DNA from: an uncultured Mucilaginibacter sp.
Lineage (GTDB): Bacteria > Bacteroidota > Bacteroidia > Sphingobacteriales > Sphingobacteriaceae
Length of the DNA: 64,000 bases
Assembly (NCBI RefSeq): GCF_913773635.1
Contig: NZ_CAJYGQ010000008.1
Location: 62,001-126,000 of the forward strand
Direction of reading: 5' to 3'
The notes under the pieces were generated by a model, which ran no database searches, was not told the origin of the DNA, and saw only the letters and a list, made by a program, of their open reading frames with translations. Shown one piece after another: positions 1 through 9,124 of the stretch; position 1 is the stretch's first letter, and every line of letters starts with the position of its first letter. Both the position numbers and the translations under genes were made by a program.

Positions 1-92
1 TACAACAAATTAAGCTAACGGCACCAACTATTTACTGGGAAACGCCATCGAGTAAAACTAATACTGATAGTTTGAAAACAGTATCGTTGTAA
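1..92 (+). CDS. C-terminal end of an unidentified protein (5' partial)
   Basis: An open frame runs in from the left edge and stops at TAA 90-92, leaving about 29 residues that end in ...DSLKTVSL. The stop is followed within 25 bases by a strong hairpin, as expected for the end of a real gene. The fragment is too short to assign a family. Confidence 0.5.
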   Translation, partial: QQIKLTAPTIYWETPSSKTNTDSLKTVSL

Positions 93-112
93 CCGTCAGT
101 TTTCAATAAGTA

Positions 113-159
113 ATTAAACAACAAAAGCAGCACTTTGGGTGCTGCTTTTGTTGTTTAAT
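113..159. terminator. Bidirectional terminator, 21-bp perfect stem
   Basis: Bases 113-133 and 139-159 are perfect reverse complements around a 5-base loop. The stem lies between the convergent partial gene and the YitT gene and contains the YitT stop codon (155-157). Confidence 0.8.
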
Positions 160-1021
160 GCAATGCCTTGCGCTTTAACAGGCCGCCAGTAGTATCATCA
201 ATACTGTGCTGTATAATAAAAGCAGCAGGATCTATCTTTATAATCTTCTCTTTCAATGCAGGCACCTCCAAGCGTGTAACAACGGTAAATATAATATCAC
301 GTGTTTCGTTAATATGGCCGTCCTTACCATAACCGCTTTTGCCTTGATAAATGGTAACACCACGTCCCATTTGCATGGTAATAACTTTTCGAATTACTTC
401 GCTTTTTAAAGATATTACCGTTATACCGGTGTACTGTTCAATACCATTTAAAATCAAATCAATCATTTTTGAAGCCGATACATAGGTTAATATAGAGTAC
501 ATGGCACGCTCAATACCTAAAAAATATGCAGCTGTAGAAAAGATTACGATATTCAGAATTAATACAATGTCACTTATTTTAAGTAGCTGCGCCTTACGGC
601 TCAAAAGTAGTGCAGCTATCTCAGTACCATCAAGCACCGCACCGCCGCGCATGGCAAAGCCAATACCCACTCCAATGAACACGCCACCAAAAACCGCTGT
701 CAATAGCTTATCAGCCGTTATATCAGGAAAATGCACAAACGCCACACACAATGATAACCCAATGATGCCTACAGTACTTTTAAATGCAAACTGGGCACCG
801 AGCCTTTTATAGCCTAATATTAAAAACGGGATATTCAGCAACACAATGTATATGGCAATGGAAGTATCGGTTATATTGCCTATAAGCATTGATATACCGG
901 TTACCCCACCATCAATAAAGTGGCTGGATAACAAAAAGCCCTTTAAACCTAAAGCCGCCGAAAAAATTCCTAAAACAATTAATAACCAGTCTATAGCAAT
1001 CTTCTCTTTAGTAACTTTCAT
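155..1021 (-). CDS. YitT family membrane protein (DUF2179 C-terminus)
   Basis: This 288-residue integral membrane protein has about five or six hydrophobic helices in residues 10-200, including the glycine-rich GGVFIGVGIGFAMRGG segment. A soluble C-terminal domain (about 205-285) has the DUF2179 pattern, with GRGVTIYQGKSGY and a following TVVTRLE strand. YitT proteins are widespread, but their transported substrate and cellular role are not established. The length is normal for the family. The stop codon sits inside the terminator stem shared with the convergent gene to the left. The response regulator starts divergently about 100 bases upstream. Confidence 0.85.
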   Translation of the reverse strand: MKVTKEKIAIDWLLIVLGIFSAALGLKGFLLSSHFIDGGVTGISMLIGNITDTSIAIYIVLLNIPFLILGYKRLGAQFAFKSTVGIIGLSLCVAFVHFPDITADKLLTAVFGGVFIGVGIGFAMRGGAVLDGTEIAALLLSRKAQLLKISDIVLILNIVIFSTAAYFLGIERAMYSILTYVSASKMIDLILNGIEQYTGITVISLKSEVIRKVITMQMGRGVTIYQGKSGYGKDGHINETRDIIFTVVTRLEVPALKEKIIKIDPAAFIIQHSIDDTTGGLLKRKALH

Positions 1022-1123
1022 ATTGTAGTTGTTGCAAAATATTTTTAAATTTATATTGATGAATACCTGTTACAACACAGGTTTGGCGGTAAGATACAAA
1101 ATCGGGCTTAATTTTTGATAAGA

Positions 1124-1507
1124 ATGGGTATGGAAGGTAAGCAAAAAACGATACTAATTGCAGATGACGACCAGGCTATTGTTGACTCCATGACGGCTAT
1201 ACTCGATCATTCGGGGTATGAGGTATTAAAAGTTTTGGATGGCACATCGGTGATGCAAGCTGTTAAAGCACAACCAGATTTGATATTGCTTGATATTCAG
1301 ATGCCGGGCCATGATGGGCAAGCCGTATGTAAGCAGCTTAAGCGCCAGGCTACCACTAAAGATATCCCGGTCATCATGGTTTCGGCCAGTATGGATGTGC
1401 GTAATAAAGCTGCACAGGCCGGAGCCGATGATTACCTTGAAAAGCCGTTCGACATGGATGTTTTACAACAAAAGGTATTTACGCTGTTAAACAAAGCTGC
1501 GCTTTAA
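1124..1507 (+). CDS. Single-domain response regulator (receiver only)
   Basis: This CheY-like receiver protein of about 127 residues has no output domain. The acidic pocket is visible as ADDDQ near the N-terminus, the phospho-acceptor Asp is in LILLDIQMP (about residue 57), the conserved Ser is in MVSAS and the Lys is in LEKPFD. The frame is open from a TTG at 1115, but ATG 1124 or ATG 1130 is the more likely start. A near-consensus TTTG(1082)...TAATTTTTG box ends a few bases before it. The partner kinase is not adjacent. It could act by protein-protein contact or as a phosphate sink. Confidence 0.85.
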   Translation: MGMEGKQKTILIADDDQAIVDSMTAILDHSGYEVLKVLDGTSVMQAVKAQPDLILLDIQMPGHDGQAVCKQLKRQATTKDIPVIMVSASMDVRNKAAQAGADDYLEKPFDMDVLQQKVFTLLNKAAL

Positions 1508-1603
1508 AATCCTTTTCTATACCCTGCTTGTCTATAATTATGAGCTAATTACAAGTTAGCAACAGATATAATTGTTATCTTGCCAAGATTATAAACGTTG
1601 CGT

Positions 1604-2851
1604 GTGACTTTCAAAGACTTTAATTTTAATGAGCAGCTAACCGAAGGCTTGCTAAGCATGGGTTATAAAACGCCCACCGCCATACAACAAAGTGCTATAC
1701 CTGTTGTAATGGAAGGTAAGGATGTTATTGCTTGTGCACAAACCGGTACAGGTAAAACTGCTTCATATCTACTTCCTGTTTTAAATTTAATCGGTGAGCA
1801 TCCTAACCACCAAATTAAAGCTTTGATATTAGCTCCAACCCGCGAACTGGCCCAACAAATTGATCAGCAGGTTGAAGGCCTTGCATATTTTACCGAGATA
1901 AGTTCACAAGCCATTTTTGGTGGTGGTGATGGTATTGCCTATGAACAGCAACGCCGTGGAATTGACAATAAGGTTGACATTTTGATTGCTACACCTGGCC
2001 GCCTAATTTCATTTCTTGCATCGGGTTCTCTCAAACTAAATCATCTACAGTATCTAATTCTTGATGAAGCAGACCGCATGTTGGATATGGGCTTCCAGGA
2101 AGATATTATGCGCATTATTAGCCACTTACCGGCTAAACGCCAAACACTGCTGTTTTCGGCAACTATGCCGGGCAAAATAAGGCAACTGGCGCGCACTATT
2201 TTAAATGAACCCGAGCAAATAAATATTGCTATCTCACAGCCGGCATCAGGCATTAACCAGCAAATTTACAAGGTGCATGATGAGCAAAAAACCAAGCTTT
2301 TGGTAAGCATTTTGAAAAGCGGCGCATTCAACAGCATCATTATATTTTCATCTACGAAAGACCGTGTTAAATCTCTTAATAAGGAACTCAAAAGTGCCGG
2401 TCTTAAAGTTGATGCATTTCATTCAGACATTAAACAGAGTGAACGCGAAGACATATTACTTGACTTTAAAAACAAAACTCTTCCTATTATAATTGGTACC
2501 GATGCACTTTCGCGTGGTATAGATGTTGAGGGTATTGACCTGGTGGTAAACTATGACGTGCCGCCCGATCCGGAAGATTATATACACCGTATAGGCCGTA
2601 CTGCCAGAGCTGCCACCACCGGCACTGCAATAACATTTGTGAACCAGCGCGATTTTAGGCGTTTTCAAAGTATACAGCAGCTAATTGACCGTGAAATTGA
2701 GGAAGTAACCCTGCCTCCTGAATTTGGAGAAGCACCAAAGTTTAAAGCCGATGCAAATAACCGCCCACGCCGTGGTAGGGGCAACAACCGTAATAACAAT
2801 CGTAACCGTAAACCTGGCAGCGGTCCGAAACAGCAAGCTAAAGGGCAGTAA
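1604..2851 (+). CDS. rhlE: DEAD-box RNA helicase, RhlE type
   Basis: This is an ATP-dependent RNA helicase of about 415 residues with the standard DEAD-box motifs: Q motif (TPTAIQ), Walker A (AQTGTGKT), PTRELAQQ, DEAD (LDEADRMLD), SAT, ARGxD-like (SRGIDV) and HRIGRTAR. The tail, from about residue 380, is rich in Arg, Asn and Gly, which is typical of RhlE proteins that bind RNA non-specifically. No ATG lies near the N-terminus. TTG 1598 and GTG 1604 are the candidates, and GTG gives the family-like start MTFKDFNF. A TATCTTGC box at 1576-1583 is a plausible promoter -7 element. The likely role is ribosome assembly or RNA turnover. Confidence 0.93.
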   Translation: MTFKDFNFNEQLTEGLLSMGYKTPTAIQQSAIPVVMEGKDVIACAQTGTGKTASYLLPVLNLIGEHPNHQIKALILAPTRELAQQIDQQVEGLAYFTEISSQAIFGGGDGIAYEQQRRGIDNKVDILIATPGRLISFLASGSLKLNHLQYLILDEADRMLDMGFQEDIMRIISHLPAKRQTLLFSATMPGKIRQLARTILNEPEQINIAISQPASGINQQIYKVHDEQKTKLLVSILKSGAFNSIIIFSSTKDRVKSLNKELKSAGLKVDAFHSDIKQSEREDILLDFKNKTLPIIIGTDALSRGIDVEGIDLVVNYDVPPDPEDYIHRIGRTARAATTGTAITFVNQRDFRRFQSIQQLIDREIEEVTLPPEFGEAPKFKADANNRPRRGRGNNRNNNRNRKPGSGPKQQAKGQ

Positions 2852-2870
2852 ATTATTACTGTAACCGGTA

Positions 2871-2896
2871 GTTGCTGACTATTAAATTCCAGCAAC
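2871..2896. terminator. Possible weak hairpin between convergent genes
   Basis: A 7-bp inverted repeat (2871-2877 with 2890-2896) lies between the ends of the helicase and the PL10 lyase. There is no clear T-run, so its function is uncertain. Confidence 0.3.
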
Positions 2897-2920
2897 AATT
2901 AATGGTTTATTACCTGGACT

Positions 2921-4075
2921 TTAATCATTAATGCCCCATTTACTGGCCCAGGCTGCATATTGGTTTATTACCTTTTGCGGACTATAGGTATACCAAGCAT
3001 AGCCCGAGCGGCGCTCGCGCATTACCTCGGCTAATGAATATACCACTTTGCTATCCCTGTTGCAGAATAAAGGTTTGCGAGTATCCATTTCGTAATAGCG
3101 CGTCCAAATTTGTGGTGCGTTACTATCTTCTACCACAACTCTATCCATGCGAGATATGATGAACTGGCTGGTATCGGGCTTAGCTTTTATGGTCTCTACT
3201 CTTATGCCTTTAATTGCCGATTCTTTGAACCACGCTACAGCGCTTTGCACGGCTTTCATAACCTTAGGTGCAGGCTTATCTAATTGCATTAACAGAAGCA
3301 CAATGCCAACGCTCTCCGCACTACAAATTGCTGCCGGCTCAAATGCCCGTGCCCAGGCCGGCTTAAGTGTATATTCATCATACTGCTGACACCATGCAGC
3401 AGTACCTTTTTTATCGCTGATCTGCGTATTCAAAATACAGGTTATACCCTTATTGAAGGCGGCCCTTACGCTATCGCGCAGTTGCTTGTATATAAAACCG
3501 TAATCAGTATCATTCTCACCAATTTCTTTTAGTAGTTCCATAATGCCGATGAAAGTATCATCATTGTAAGTTATGTGGCTGCTATAGTTTTTTTGCAGTG
3601 GATAATACTGTGGCCATCCGCCGTTACTGTACTGTGCACTGAGTATGAATTTAACGCCTTTAACAGCCGCTTCCTTAAATCTTGCAGCATGCTTAAGGTT
3701 GTAAACTCCTGCCAGATAAGCCACATGTGTGTATGATGTGCCATTATCACATGTAGTATTCAAAACGTTTTTAGCGGCTTTTACGCTATCTAACTGCTTT
3801 GAGGTAAGTATGGCCGTCATATCATAATTTTTTGGCCAGCCTCCGTTTACCTTTTGGTATAATATAATATTATCGCCTATTTCCTCTAACTGATCAGCCT
3901 TGTATTTGGGTTGGTTCTTTTTAGGATTGATAATGTTGTGCTTATCAGCAATGCCGTACCAGTGCGCTGCACTACTGGAAAAACTGTTGACATCAGTATT
4001 TTTATGAAGCTGGTTTTGTGCAAACAACAAATTGCAGCACAAAAGCCCAAAAGCAAACAGGAAAATTCTTCTCAT
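2921..4075 (-). CDS. Secreted pectate lyase, polysaccharide lyase family 10
   Basis: This 384-residue protein has a signal peptide (MRRIFLFAFGLLCCNLLFAQ). The body carries PL10 hallmarks: NGGWPKNYD, DNGTSYTHVAYLA, NGGWPQYYP, YNDDTF, and the C-terminal DSNAPQIWTRYYE followed by RRSGYAWYT. PL10 enzymes cleave polygalacturonate by calcium-dependent beta-elimination, leaving unsaturated oligogalacturonates. The length matches the family catalytic domain with no extra binding module. No T9SS sorting domain is visible, so it probably resides in the periplasm. A PL1-type lyase lies 2 kb away and suggests a small pectin-use locus. Confidence 0.9.
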   Translation of the reverse strand: MRRIFLFAFGLLCCNLLFAQNQLHKNTDVNSFSSSAAHWYGIADKHNIINPKKNQPKYKADQLEEIGDNIILYQKVNGGWPKNYDMTAILTSKQLDSVKAAKNVLNTTCDNGTSYTHVAYLAGVYNLKHAARFKEAAVKGVKFILSAQYSNGGWPQYYPLQKNYSSHITYNDDTFIGIMELLKEIGENDTDYGFIYKQLRDSVRAAFNKGITCILNTQISDKKGTAAWCQQYDEYTLKPAWARAFEPAAICSAESVGIVLLLMQLDKPAPKVMKAVQSAVAWFKESAIKGIRVETIKAKPDTSQFIISRMDRVVVEDSNAPQIWTRYYEMDTRKPLFCNRDSKVVYSLAEVMRERRSGYAWYTYSPQKVINQYAAWASKWGIND

Positions 4076-4197
4076 AACGGTTGCTTAAAATTAGGCAATA
4101 CCTATCTATAAATAATAAGTTCTTGACGTAACTTGCTTGCATATATGTAACAACAGCGTGACTTTAAGTTGATATGAGGTTTACCTATATTGGCTTT

Positions 4198-5757
4198 ATG
4201 AAACTAAAACTTAACTCACTGACCTTTTTACCTGCCGTAGCCTTGCTCTTATCAAGCAATTTTGCGCACGCTCAAAACAGCGTTATTGACCAGATTGTAA
4301 AGGAGGGAAACGAAAACTCTCAACTCGAAACCCTGGCACGCGAACTGATGGACGGCATTGGTCCGCGCTTGGTGGGCACTCCGCAAATGCTTAAAGCAAA
4401 CGAATGGGCTGTAGCCAAATACAAAACATGGGGTGTAAGTGCCCGCAACGAAAAATGGGGTGAGTGGCGCGGATGGGAACGCGGCATTTCACATATTGAT
4501 ATGGTTTATCCCCGCATAAAATCATTAGAAGGCACACAACTGGCCTGGAGCCCGGGCATGGGTAACAAAACAGTTACTGCCGAAGTAATTGCCCTGCCAG
4601 ACCTGGCAGACTCAGCCGCTTACCAGGCATGGTTGCCATCTATCAAAGGTAAGTTCATTATGATATCGATGCCACAACCAACCGGCCGGCCGGATTATAA
4701 CTGGAAGGAATTTGCCATGAAAGAGTCGTTTGACAAAATGCAGGCCGACCGTACTGCTAAAACAACCGCATGGGCAAACCGCATTAAAAAAACAGGCTAC
4801 ACAACACGCACGCTTCCGGTAATACTCGAAAATGCCGGTGCAGCAGGTATAATCACCTCCAACTGGTCAGCAGGCTTTGGCGTTGACAAAATATTCAGCG
4901 CTTATACTAAAAAGGTTCCTACAGTTGATGTAGCTTTAGAAGATTACAGCTTACTTTACCGCTTAACCGAATCAGGCATTAAACCCAAAATAAGCATGCA
5001 CACCGAATCAAAAGAACTGGGTGTAGTGCCAACCTACAATACCTTAGCCGAAATCAAAGGCGGCGCTAAAGCAAACGAATACGTAATGCTTTCGGCTCAT
5101 TTTGATTCGTGGGACGGTGGTACCGGCGCAACCGATAATGGCACCGGAACGCTTACCATGATGGAAGCAATGCGTATTTTGAAAAAGGTATACCCTAAGC
5201 CTAAACGCACCATTTTGGTTGGTCATTGGGGAAGTGAAGAACAAGGTCTTAACGGTTCAAGGGCCTTTGTGGAAGACCATCCGGAAATCGTAAAAAATCT
5301 TCAGGCTTTGTTTAACCAGGACAACGGCACCGGAAGGGTTGTGAATATTGGCGGACAAGGTTATGCTAAAGCTGCTGACTATATAACCCGTTGGTTAAAG
5401 CCAGTACCATCATACATACGCGATTCTATAAAGACAAGCTTCCCGGGTGTACCAGGAGCAGGCGGATCAGACTTTGCTTCGTTTGTTGCTGTTGGCGCTC
5501 CCGGCTTCTCATTATCTTCATTAGGTTGGAGCTATGGAAACTATACGTGGCACACTAACCGCGACACTTATGATAAAATTGTGTTTGATGACGTACGCCG
5601 CAACGCTATCTTAACCGCCATACTAATTTACATGGCCAGTGAGGATGCAGAAAGAACATCAACTGAAAGAGCACCTTTAGGCACCAATCCACGCACCGGC
5701 CAGCCCTTAAAATGGCCAGAGCAGGTTAAAGCAACCCGCCGCGGTGGACTTGATTAG
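4198..5757 (+). CDS. Secreted M28-family zinc peptidase with PA-like insert
   Basis: This aminopeptidase- or carboxypeptidase-type M28 enzyme has about 519 residues. ATG 4198 gives a clean signal peptide ending AHAQ; the longer frame from ATG 4174 would put eight residues before it. Zinc ligands are visible as HFDSWD (H301), GATDNGTG (D313) and GSEEQG (E347-E348), with the downstream GAGGSDFASF region and a final WHTNRDTYD His. A protease-associated-like segment covers about residues 120-270. The family removes amino acids from peptides in the periplasm or outside the cell. It stands alone between two pectate lyases and ends at its own terminator. Confidence 0.9.
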   Translation: MKLKLNSLTFLPAVALLLSSNFAHAQNSVIDQIVKEGNENSQLETLARELMDGIGPRLVGTPQMLKANEWAVAKYKTWGVSARNEKWGEWRGWERGISHIDMVYPRIKSLEGTQLAWSPGMGNKTVTAEVIALPDLADSAAYQAWLPSIKGKFIMISMPQPTGRPDYNWKEFAMKESFDKMQADRTAKTTAWANRIKKTGYTTRTLPVILENAGAAGIITSNWSAGFGVDKIFSAYTKKVPTVDVALEDYSLLYRLTESGIKPKISMHTESKELGVVPTYNTLAEIKGGAKANEYVMLSAHFDSWDGGTGATDNGTGTLTMMEAMRILKKVYPKPKRTILVGHWGSEEQGLNGSRAFVEDHPEIVKNLQALFNQDNGTGRVVNIGGQGYAKAADYITRWLKPVPSYIRDSIKTSFPGVPGAGGSDFASFVAVGAPGFSLSSLGWSYGNYTWHTNRDTYDKIVFDDVRRNAILTAILIYMASEDAERTSTERAPLGTNPRTGQPLKWPEQVKATRRGGLD

Positions 5758-5781
5758 ACTGCAAACAACTATATATTTTTC

Positions 5782-5813
5782 AAAAGCGCTCATTTAAACC
5801 AATGAGCGCTTTT
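5782..5813 (+). terminator. Rho-independent terminator after M28 peptidase
   Basis: A perfect 13-bp stem (5782-5794 with 5801-5813) has a 6-base loop and a T-rich 3' side, 25 bases after the stop codon. Confidence 0.8.
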
Positions 5814-5985
5814 TATTTGAGGAAATACCAACAAATATTTTACATGATTTAAGCTGCAATTACTAGGTACAGATAATATTGTACAACAGGTTGTAAACAT
5901 ATTACACTAAACTTTATTGCACAGGTAGCATATTTGATATGTATACCAATTAAACTAAATCAAAGTTTATTTATAAACCTGTTAA

Positions 5986-7623
5986 ATGAGTAAAAAAGTA
6001 TTAAGCACAGTGATGCTGATGGCCACCTTTGCGACAGCAGAAGCACAATATCCTGTTATTCCACCTGCTGTACAGGCCAAAGCCGATTCAGCGCTTGCTG
6101 TAGAGAAAAAGTTAAGTGACGATGCATGGAATAAAGCGCAGGCAATTATAAAGCGCGACGAGAAAAACGGAAAACCTTTCGTTCCGTGGGCATCTAAGCC
6201 GTCTGACTTACCTCAAGCAAAAATACCAGCCTTTCCGGGTGCTGAAGGCGGAGGTGCCTACACTCCCGGCGGTAGAGGAGGAAAAGTGTACGTAGTAACC
6301 AGCCTTGCAGACAGAGGCCCGGGCACCTTTCGTGAGGCATGCGAACAAGGCGGTGCACGTGTTATTGTTTTCAATGTAGCCGGTATTATTAAACTTAAAA
6401 GCCCTGTAATTATACGCGCACCGTACATCACCATTGCTGGCCAAACTGCCCCGGGCGATGGCGTTTGTATAGCCAATGAATCGGTATGGATTGATACGCA
6501 CGATGTAGTTATACGTTACATGCGGTTTCGCAGGGGCTCTACAGACGTTGCTCGTCGTGATGATGGTTTGGGTGGCAATCCGGTTGGTAATATTATCATT
6601 GACCATGTTTCGGCAAGCTGGGGCTTAGATGAAAACATGTCGCTTTACCGCCATGTATATGATCGTGGTGGAGACAAACAGGAAAAGTTACCTACGGTAA
6701 ATATCACTATTCAAAACTCAATTTTTTCTGAAGCTTTAGATACTTACAATCATGCTTTCGGCAGCACTATAGGTGGCCTTAATAGCACGTTTATGCGAAA
6801 CCTGTGGGCTAACAACATTGCGCGTAACCCATCTGTAGGTATGTATGGCGATTTTGGATTTGTAAACAATGTTGTGTTTAACTGGTGGAACCGCAGTGCC
6901 GATGGGGGCGATGACAGATCATTATTCAACTTCATCAACAATTACTACAAACCGGGGCCAATTACTCCGTTAAATCAACCCGTGGGTCACCGCATATTAA
7001 AACCCGAGGGTAGCCGTGAAAAAGGCCGCCATGATGTTTACGGGCGTGTGTATGCTAACGGCAATATTGTAGAAGGCAATGAAAAGGTTACTAAAAACAA
7101 TTGGGACGGCGGTATACAAATTGGCAATATGCCTGATGCAGGACGCTACACCGATAGTATTAAGGCGAACAAGCCCTTTCCTATGGCAAAGGTTAAGATA
7201 GTGACAGCTAAAGAGGCTTACGACTACGTGCTGGCAAACGTTGGGGCTACCCTACCTAAGCGTGATGCCGTTGATACGCGCATTACTCAGGTAGTTAAAA
7301 CAGGTAAAATTGTTTATAAAGAGGGAACTGATAACACCATAGGTAAAGAATTTATTAAACACCGCCTGCCGGCAGACTCTTACAAGCAAGGCATTATTAC
7401 CCACCCTGACCAGGTTGGCGGCTATCCTGACTATACCGGCACACCTTATAAAGACAGCGATAACGATGGAATGCCCGACAGTTATGAAATTGCGCATGGC
7501 CTTAACCCTAAAAACGCAGCTGACGCAACACTTGTGGCAAAAAATGGAAATGGCTATACTAATATTGAGGTTTATTTGAACAGCGTGGTTCCATTGGCAA
7601 AAGTGGTACCCGGAGCAAGATAA
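5986..7623 (+). CDS. Secreted pectate lyase-like protein, PL1 type right-handed beta-helix
   Basis: This 545-residue protein has a short signal peptide (MSKKVLSTVMLMATFATAEA). The lyase domain begins at about residue 75 with FPGAEGGG, TPGGRGGKVYVVT and GPGTFREA. It continues through the PL1-like IAGQTAPGDGV, RYMRFRRG and IIIDHVSASWG blocks that line the beta-helix groove. The C-terminal DSDNDGMPDSYE (about 483-494) is a thrombospondin type-3 / EF-hand-like calcium motif common in Bacteroidota secreted enzymes. It probably cleaves polygalacturonate and may complement the nearby PL10 enzyme. The exact substrate cannot be read from sequence. A hairpin terminator follows. Confidence 0.88.
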   Translation: MSKKVLSTVMLMATFATAEAQYPVIPPAVQAKADSALAVEKKLSDDAWNKAQAIIKRDEKNGKPFVPWASKPSDLPQAKIPAFPGAEGGGAYTPGGRGGKVYVVTSLADRGPGTFREACEQGGARVIVFNVAGIIKLKSPVIIRAPYITIAGQTAPGDGVCIANESVWIDTHDVVIRYMRFRRGSTDVARRDDGLGGNPVGNIIIDHVSASWGLDENMSLYRHVYDRGGDKQEKLPTVNITIQNSIFSEALDTYNHAFGSTIGGLNSTFMRNLWANNIARNPSVGMYGDFGFVNNVVFNWWNRSADGGDDRSLFNFINNYYKPGPITPLNQPVGHRILKPEGSREKGRHDVYGRVYANGNIVEGNEKVTKNNWDGGIQIGNMPDAGRYTDSIKANKPFPMAKVKIVTAKEAYDYVLANVGATLPKRDAVDTRITQVVKTGKIVYKEGTDNTIGKEFIKHRLPADSYKQGIITHPDQVGGYPDYTGTPYKDSDNDGMPDSYEIAHGLNPKNAADATLVAKNGNGYTNIEVYLNSVVPLAKVVPGAR

Positions 7624-7643
7624 TTAAAGTCATTTCATCTTTA

Positions 7644-7672
7644 AGGCCTGCTATTAGATAAGTAGCAGGCCT
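7644..7672 (+). terminator. Terminator after PL1 lyase
   Basis: A 10-bp perfect stem (7644-7653 with 7663-7672) is followed by CTTTTAT, 20 bases after the stop codon. Confidence 0.7.
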
Positions 7673-7731
7673 CTTTTATGCTTTACACAGTTATTAATAA
7701 GCGGTTGTTGCCAATAATTGCTAAAAAACAA

Positions 7732-7761
7732 AAGCGATAACAACCTAAGTTATTATCGCTT
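7732..7761 (-). terminator. Terminator after the LysM transglycosylase gene
   Basis: Bases 7732-7740 and 7753-7761 pair over 9 bp. On the minus strand the stem is followed by a TTTTGTTTTTT run, so it ends the minus-strand series. Confidence 0.7.
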
Positions 7762-7787
7762 CAAAGCTCAATATTAATTTGTAGCTA

Positions 7788-9080
7788 TTAATTGCCACCG
7801 GCGCCTTGTGCCGAACCAATAGCAGCAAGCTCTTTGCCCGCTTTAGTTGCACCGGCTGCAAGGTTTGGAGCCGACACTTTTAACTTTTGCCCAGGCAAAG
7901 GCTTTTTACCTTTAACGTTATTCCAAATCCGTAAATCTTCTTCGTCTATTCCGTATTTTCCAGCAATTATGCTGTAGGTTTCACCTCTTTTTACAGTATG
8001 AGAAGTGCCTGTTTTAGCAGTTATGGCTATAGCCTCTTCGGGTTGTGGTGTGTATACCTTTTGTATAGGAGCAACCACTTCACCGTTAAGGGCAGCGTAA
8101 AGCTGAGGATACTGCTCTTTACCAATTTGCGGTATAACAATACGGCGCGGAGCCTTGGTTGTTCCGTTAATAACGCGTTTGGTATATGATGGATTAAGCA
8201 GCGACAATTGGTTTACATCGATACTTAAAGCTTTGGCAATGTTGTTCAATGATATAAACTTGTTTACCATTACCGTATCAGTGTTTAAGGTAATATTGCA
8301 GGCTTGTGGCACAATGCCATGCTCATTATGATATTTCATAACATACATGGTTGCTATAAAGGCTGGTACATACCCACGTGTTTCGGCAGGCAAATATTGC
8401 CTTATCGACCAAAAGTCAACCGCGTTGGCTTGTTGCATAGCGCGCTCAACACTGTTTTTACCACAGTTGTATGAGGCAATTGCCAGCAGCCAATCGCCAA
8501 ACTCCTGGTACGCATCGCGCAGGTAGGCGGCAGCTGCGTAACTTGCCTGTATAGGGTCGCGGCGCTCATCAACATAATTATTCATATCCAAACCATAAAT
8601 TTTTGCGGTTGAATACATAAACTGCCATGGGCCGGTAGCACCTACCCTTGAAACTGCATTGGGATTTAGCGCCGATTCTACTATAGACAGATACTTGATT
8701 TCGTCAGGAATACCGGCATCTTTAAAAGCCTTCTCGTAAATAGGGAAATAGTATTTGGTTAAGCCTATAATACGTCCCATTTCGTCTCTCCGGCTTGCAG
8801 ATGTATAATTACTAATGTAAGCCTGTACAAACTCATTATAATCAAGCTGCACATCGCCTTGAATAGCATCAAGACGGGTACGGTAAGGTGAATTTTGGTA
8901 AGAAATTTGCTTTAACTGGGTGATTACAGGCGTATTAACTGCAGCAGGTCTATAGCTTTGCATGTAATTAGGCCTGAAATTCTCTTCATATAATGAAGTG
9001 TCGGTGTAAGCAGGTTGGGCAAGTGAGGTTAAAGACTGAAAAGTAGCAACACAAAAAATGATCGTAAATAATTTCTTCAT
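7788..9080 (-). CDS. Membrane-associated lytic transglycosylase with LysM domain (MltD-like)
   Basis: This periplasmic peptidoglycan-cleaving enzyme has about 430 residues. ATG 9080 starts a clean signal peptide (MKKLFTIIFCVATF...); the frame extends six residues further upstream. The SLT domain (about 115-250) shows the catalytic Glu in LSIVESALNP, followed by GATGPWQFM and IASYNCGKNSVERA. A LysM peptidoglycan-binding repeat lies near the C-terminus (HTVKRGETYSIIAGKYGI and IWNNVKGKKPLPGQKL). SLT enzymes cut the MurNAc-GlcNAc bond to give 1,6-anhydro products. It is the last gene of the minus-strand envelope series and has its own terminator. Confidence 0.9.
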   Translation of the reverse strand: MKKLFTIIFCVATFQSLTSLAQPAYTDTSLYEENFRPNYMQSYRPAAVNTPVITQLKQISYQNSPYRTRLDAIQGDVQLDYNEFVQAYISNYTSASRRDEMGRIIGLTKYYFPIYEKAFKDAGIPDEIKYLSIVESALNPNAVSRVGATGPWQFMYSTAKIYGLDMNNYVDERRDPIQASYAAAAYLRDAYQEFGDWLLAIASYNCGKNSVERAMQQANAVDFWSIRQYLPAETRGYVPAFIATMYVMKYHNEHGIVPQACNITLNTDTVMVNKFISLNNIAKALSIDVNQLSLLNPSYTKRVINGTTKAPRRIVIPQIGKEQYPQLYAALNGEVVAPIQKVYTPQPEEAIAITAKTGTSHTVKRGETYSIIAGKYGIDEEDLRIWNNVKGKKPLPGQKLKVSAPNLAAGATKAGKELAAIGSAQGAGGN

Positions 9081-9124
9081 TCTCAAGCTTATAATCACGC
9101 GTATTTCGATAAATTACTAAAGTA

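Noticed and set aside
6208..6606. 132-residue frame opposite the PL1 lyase
   Set aside because: It is antisense to a strongly supported gene and has no family-like motif.
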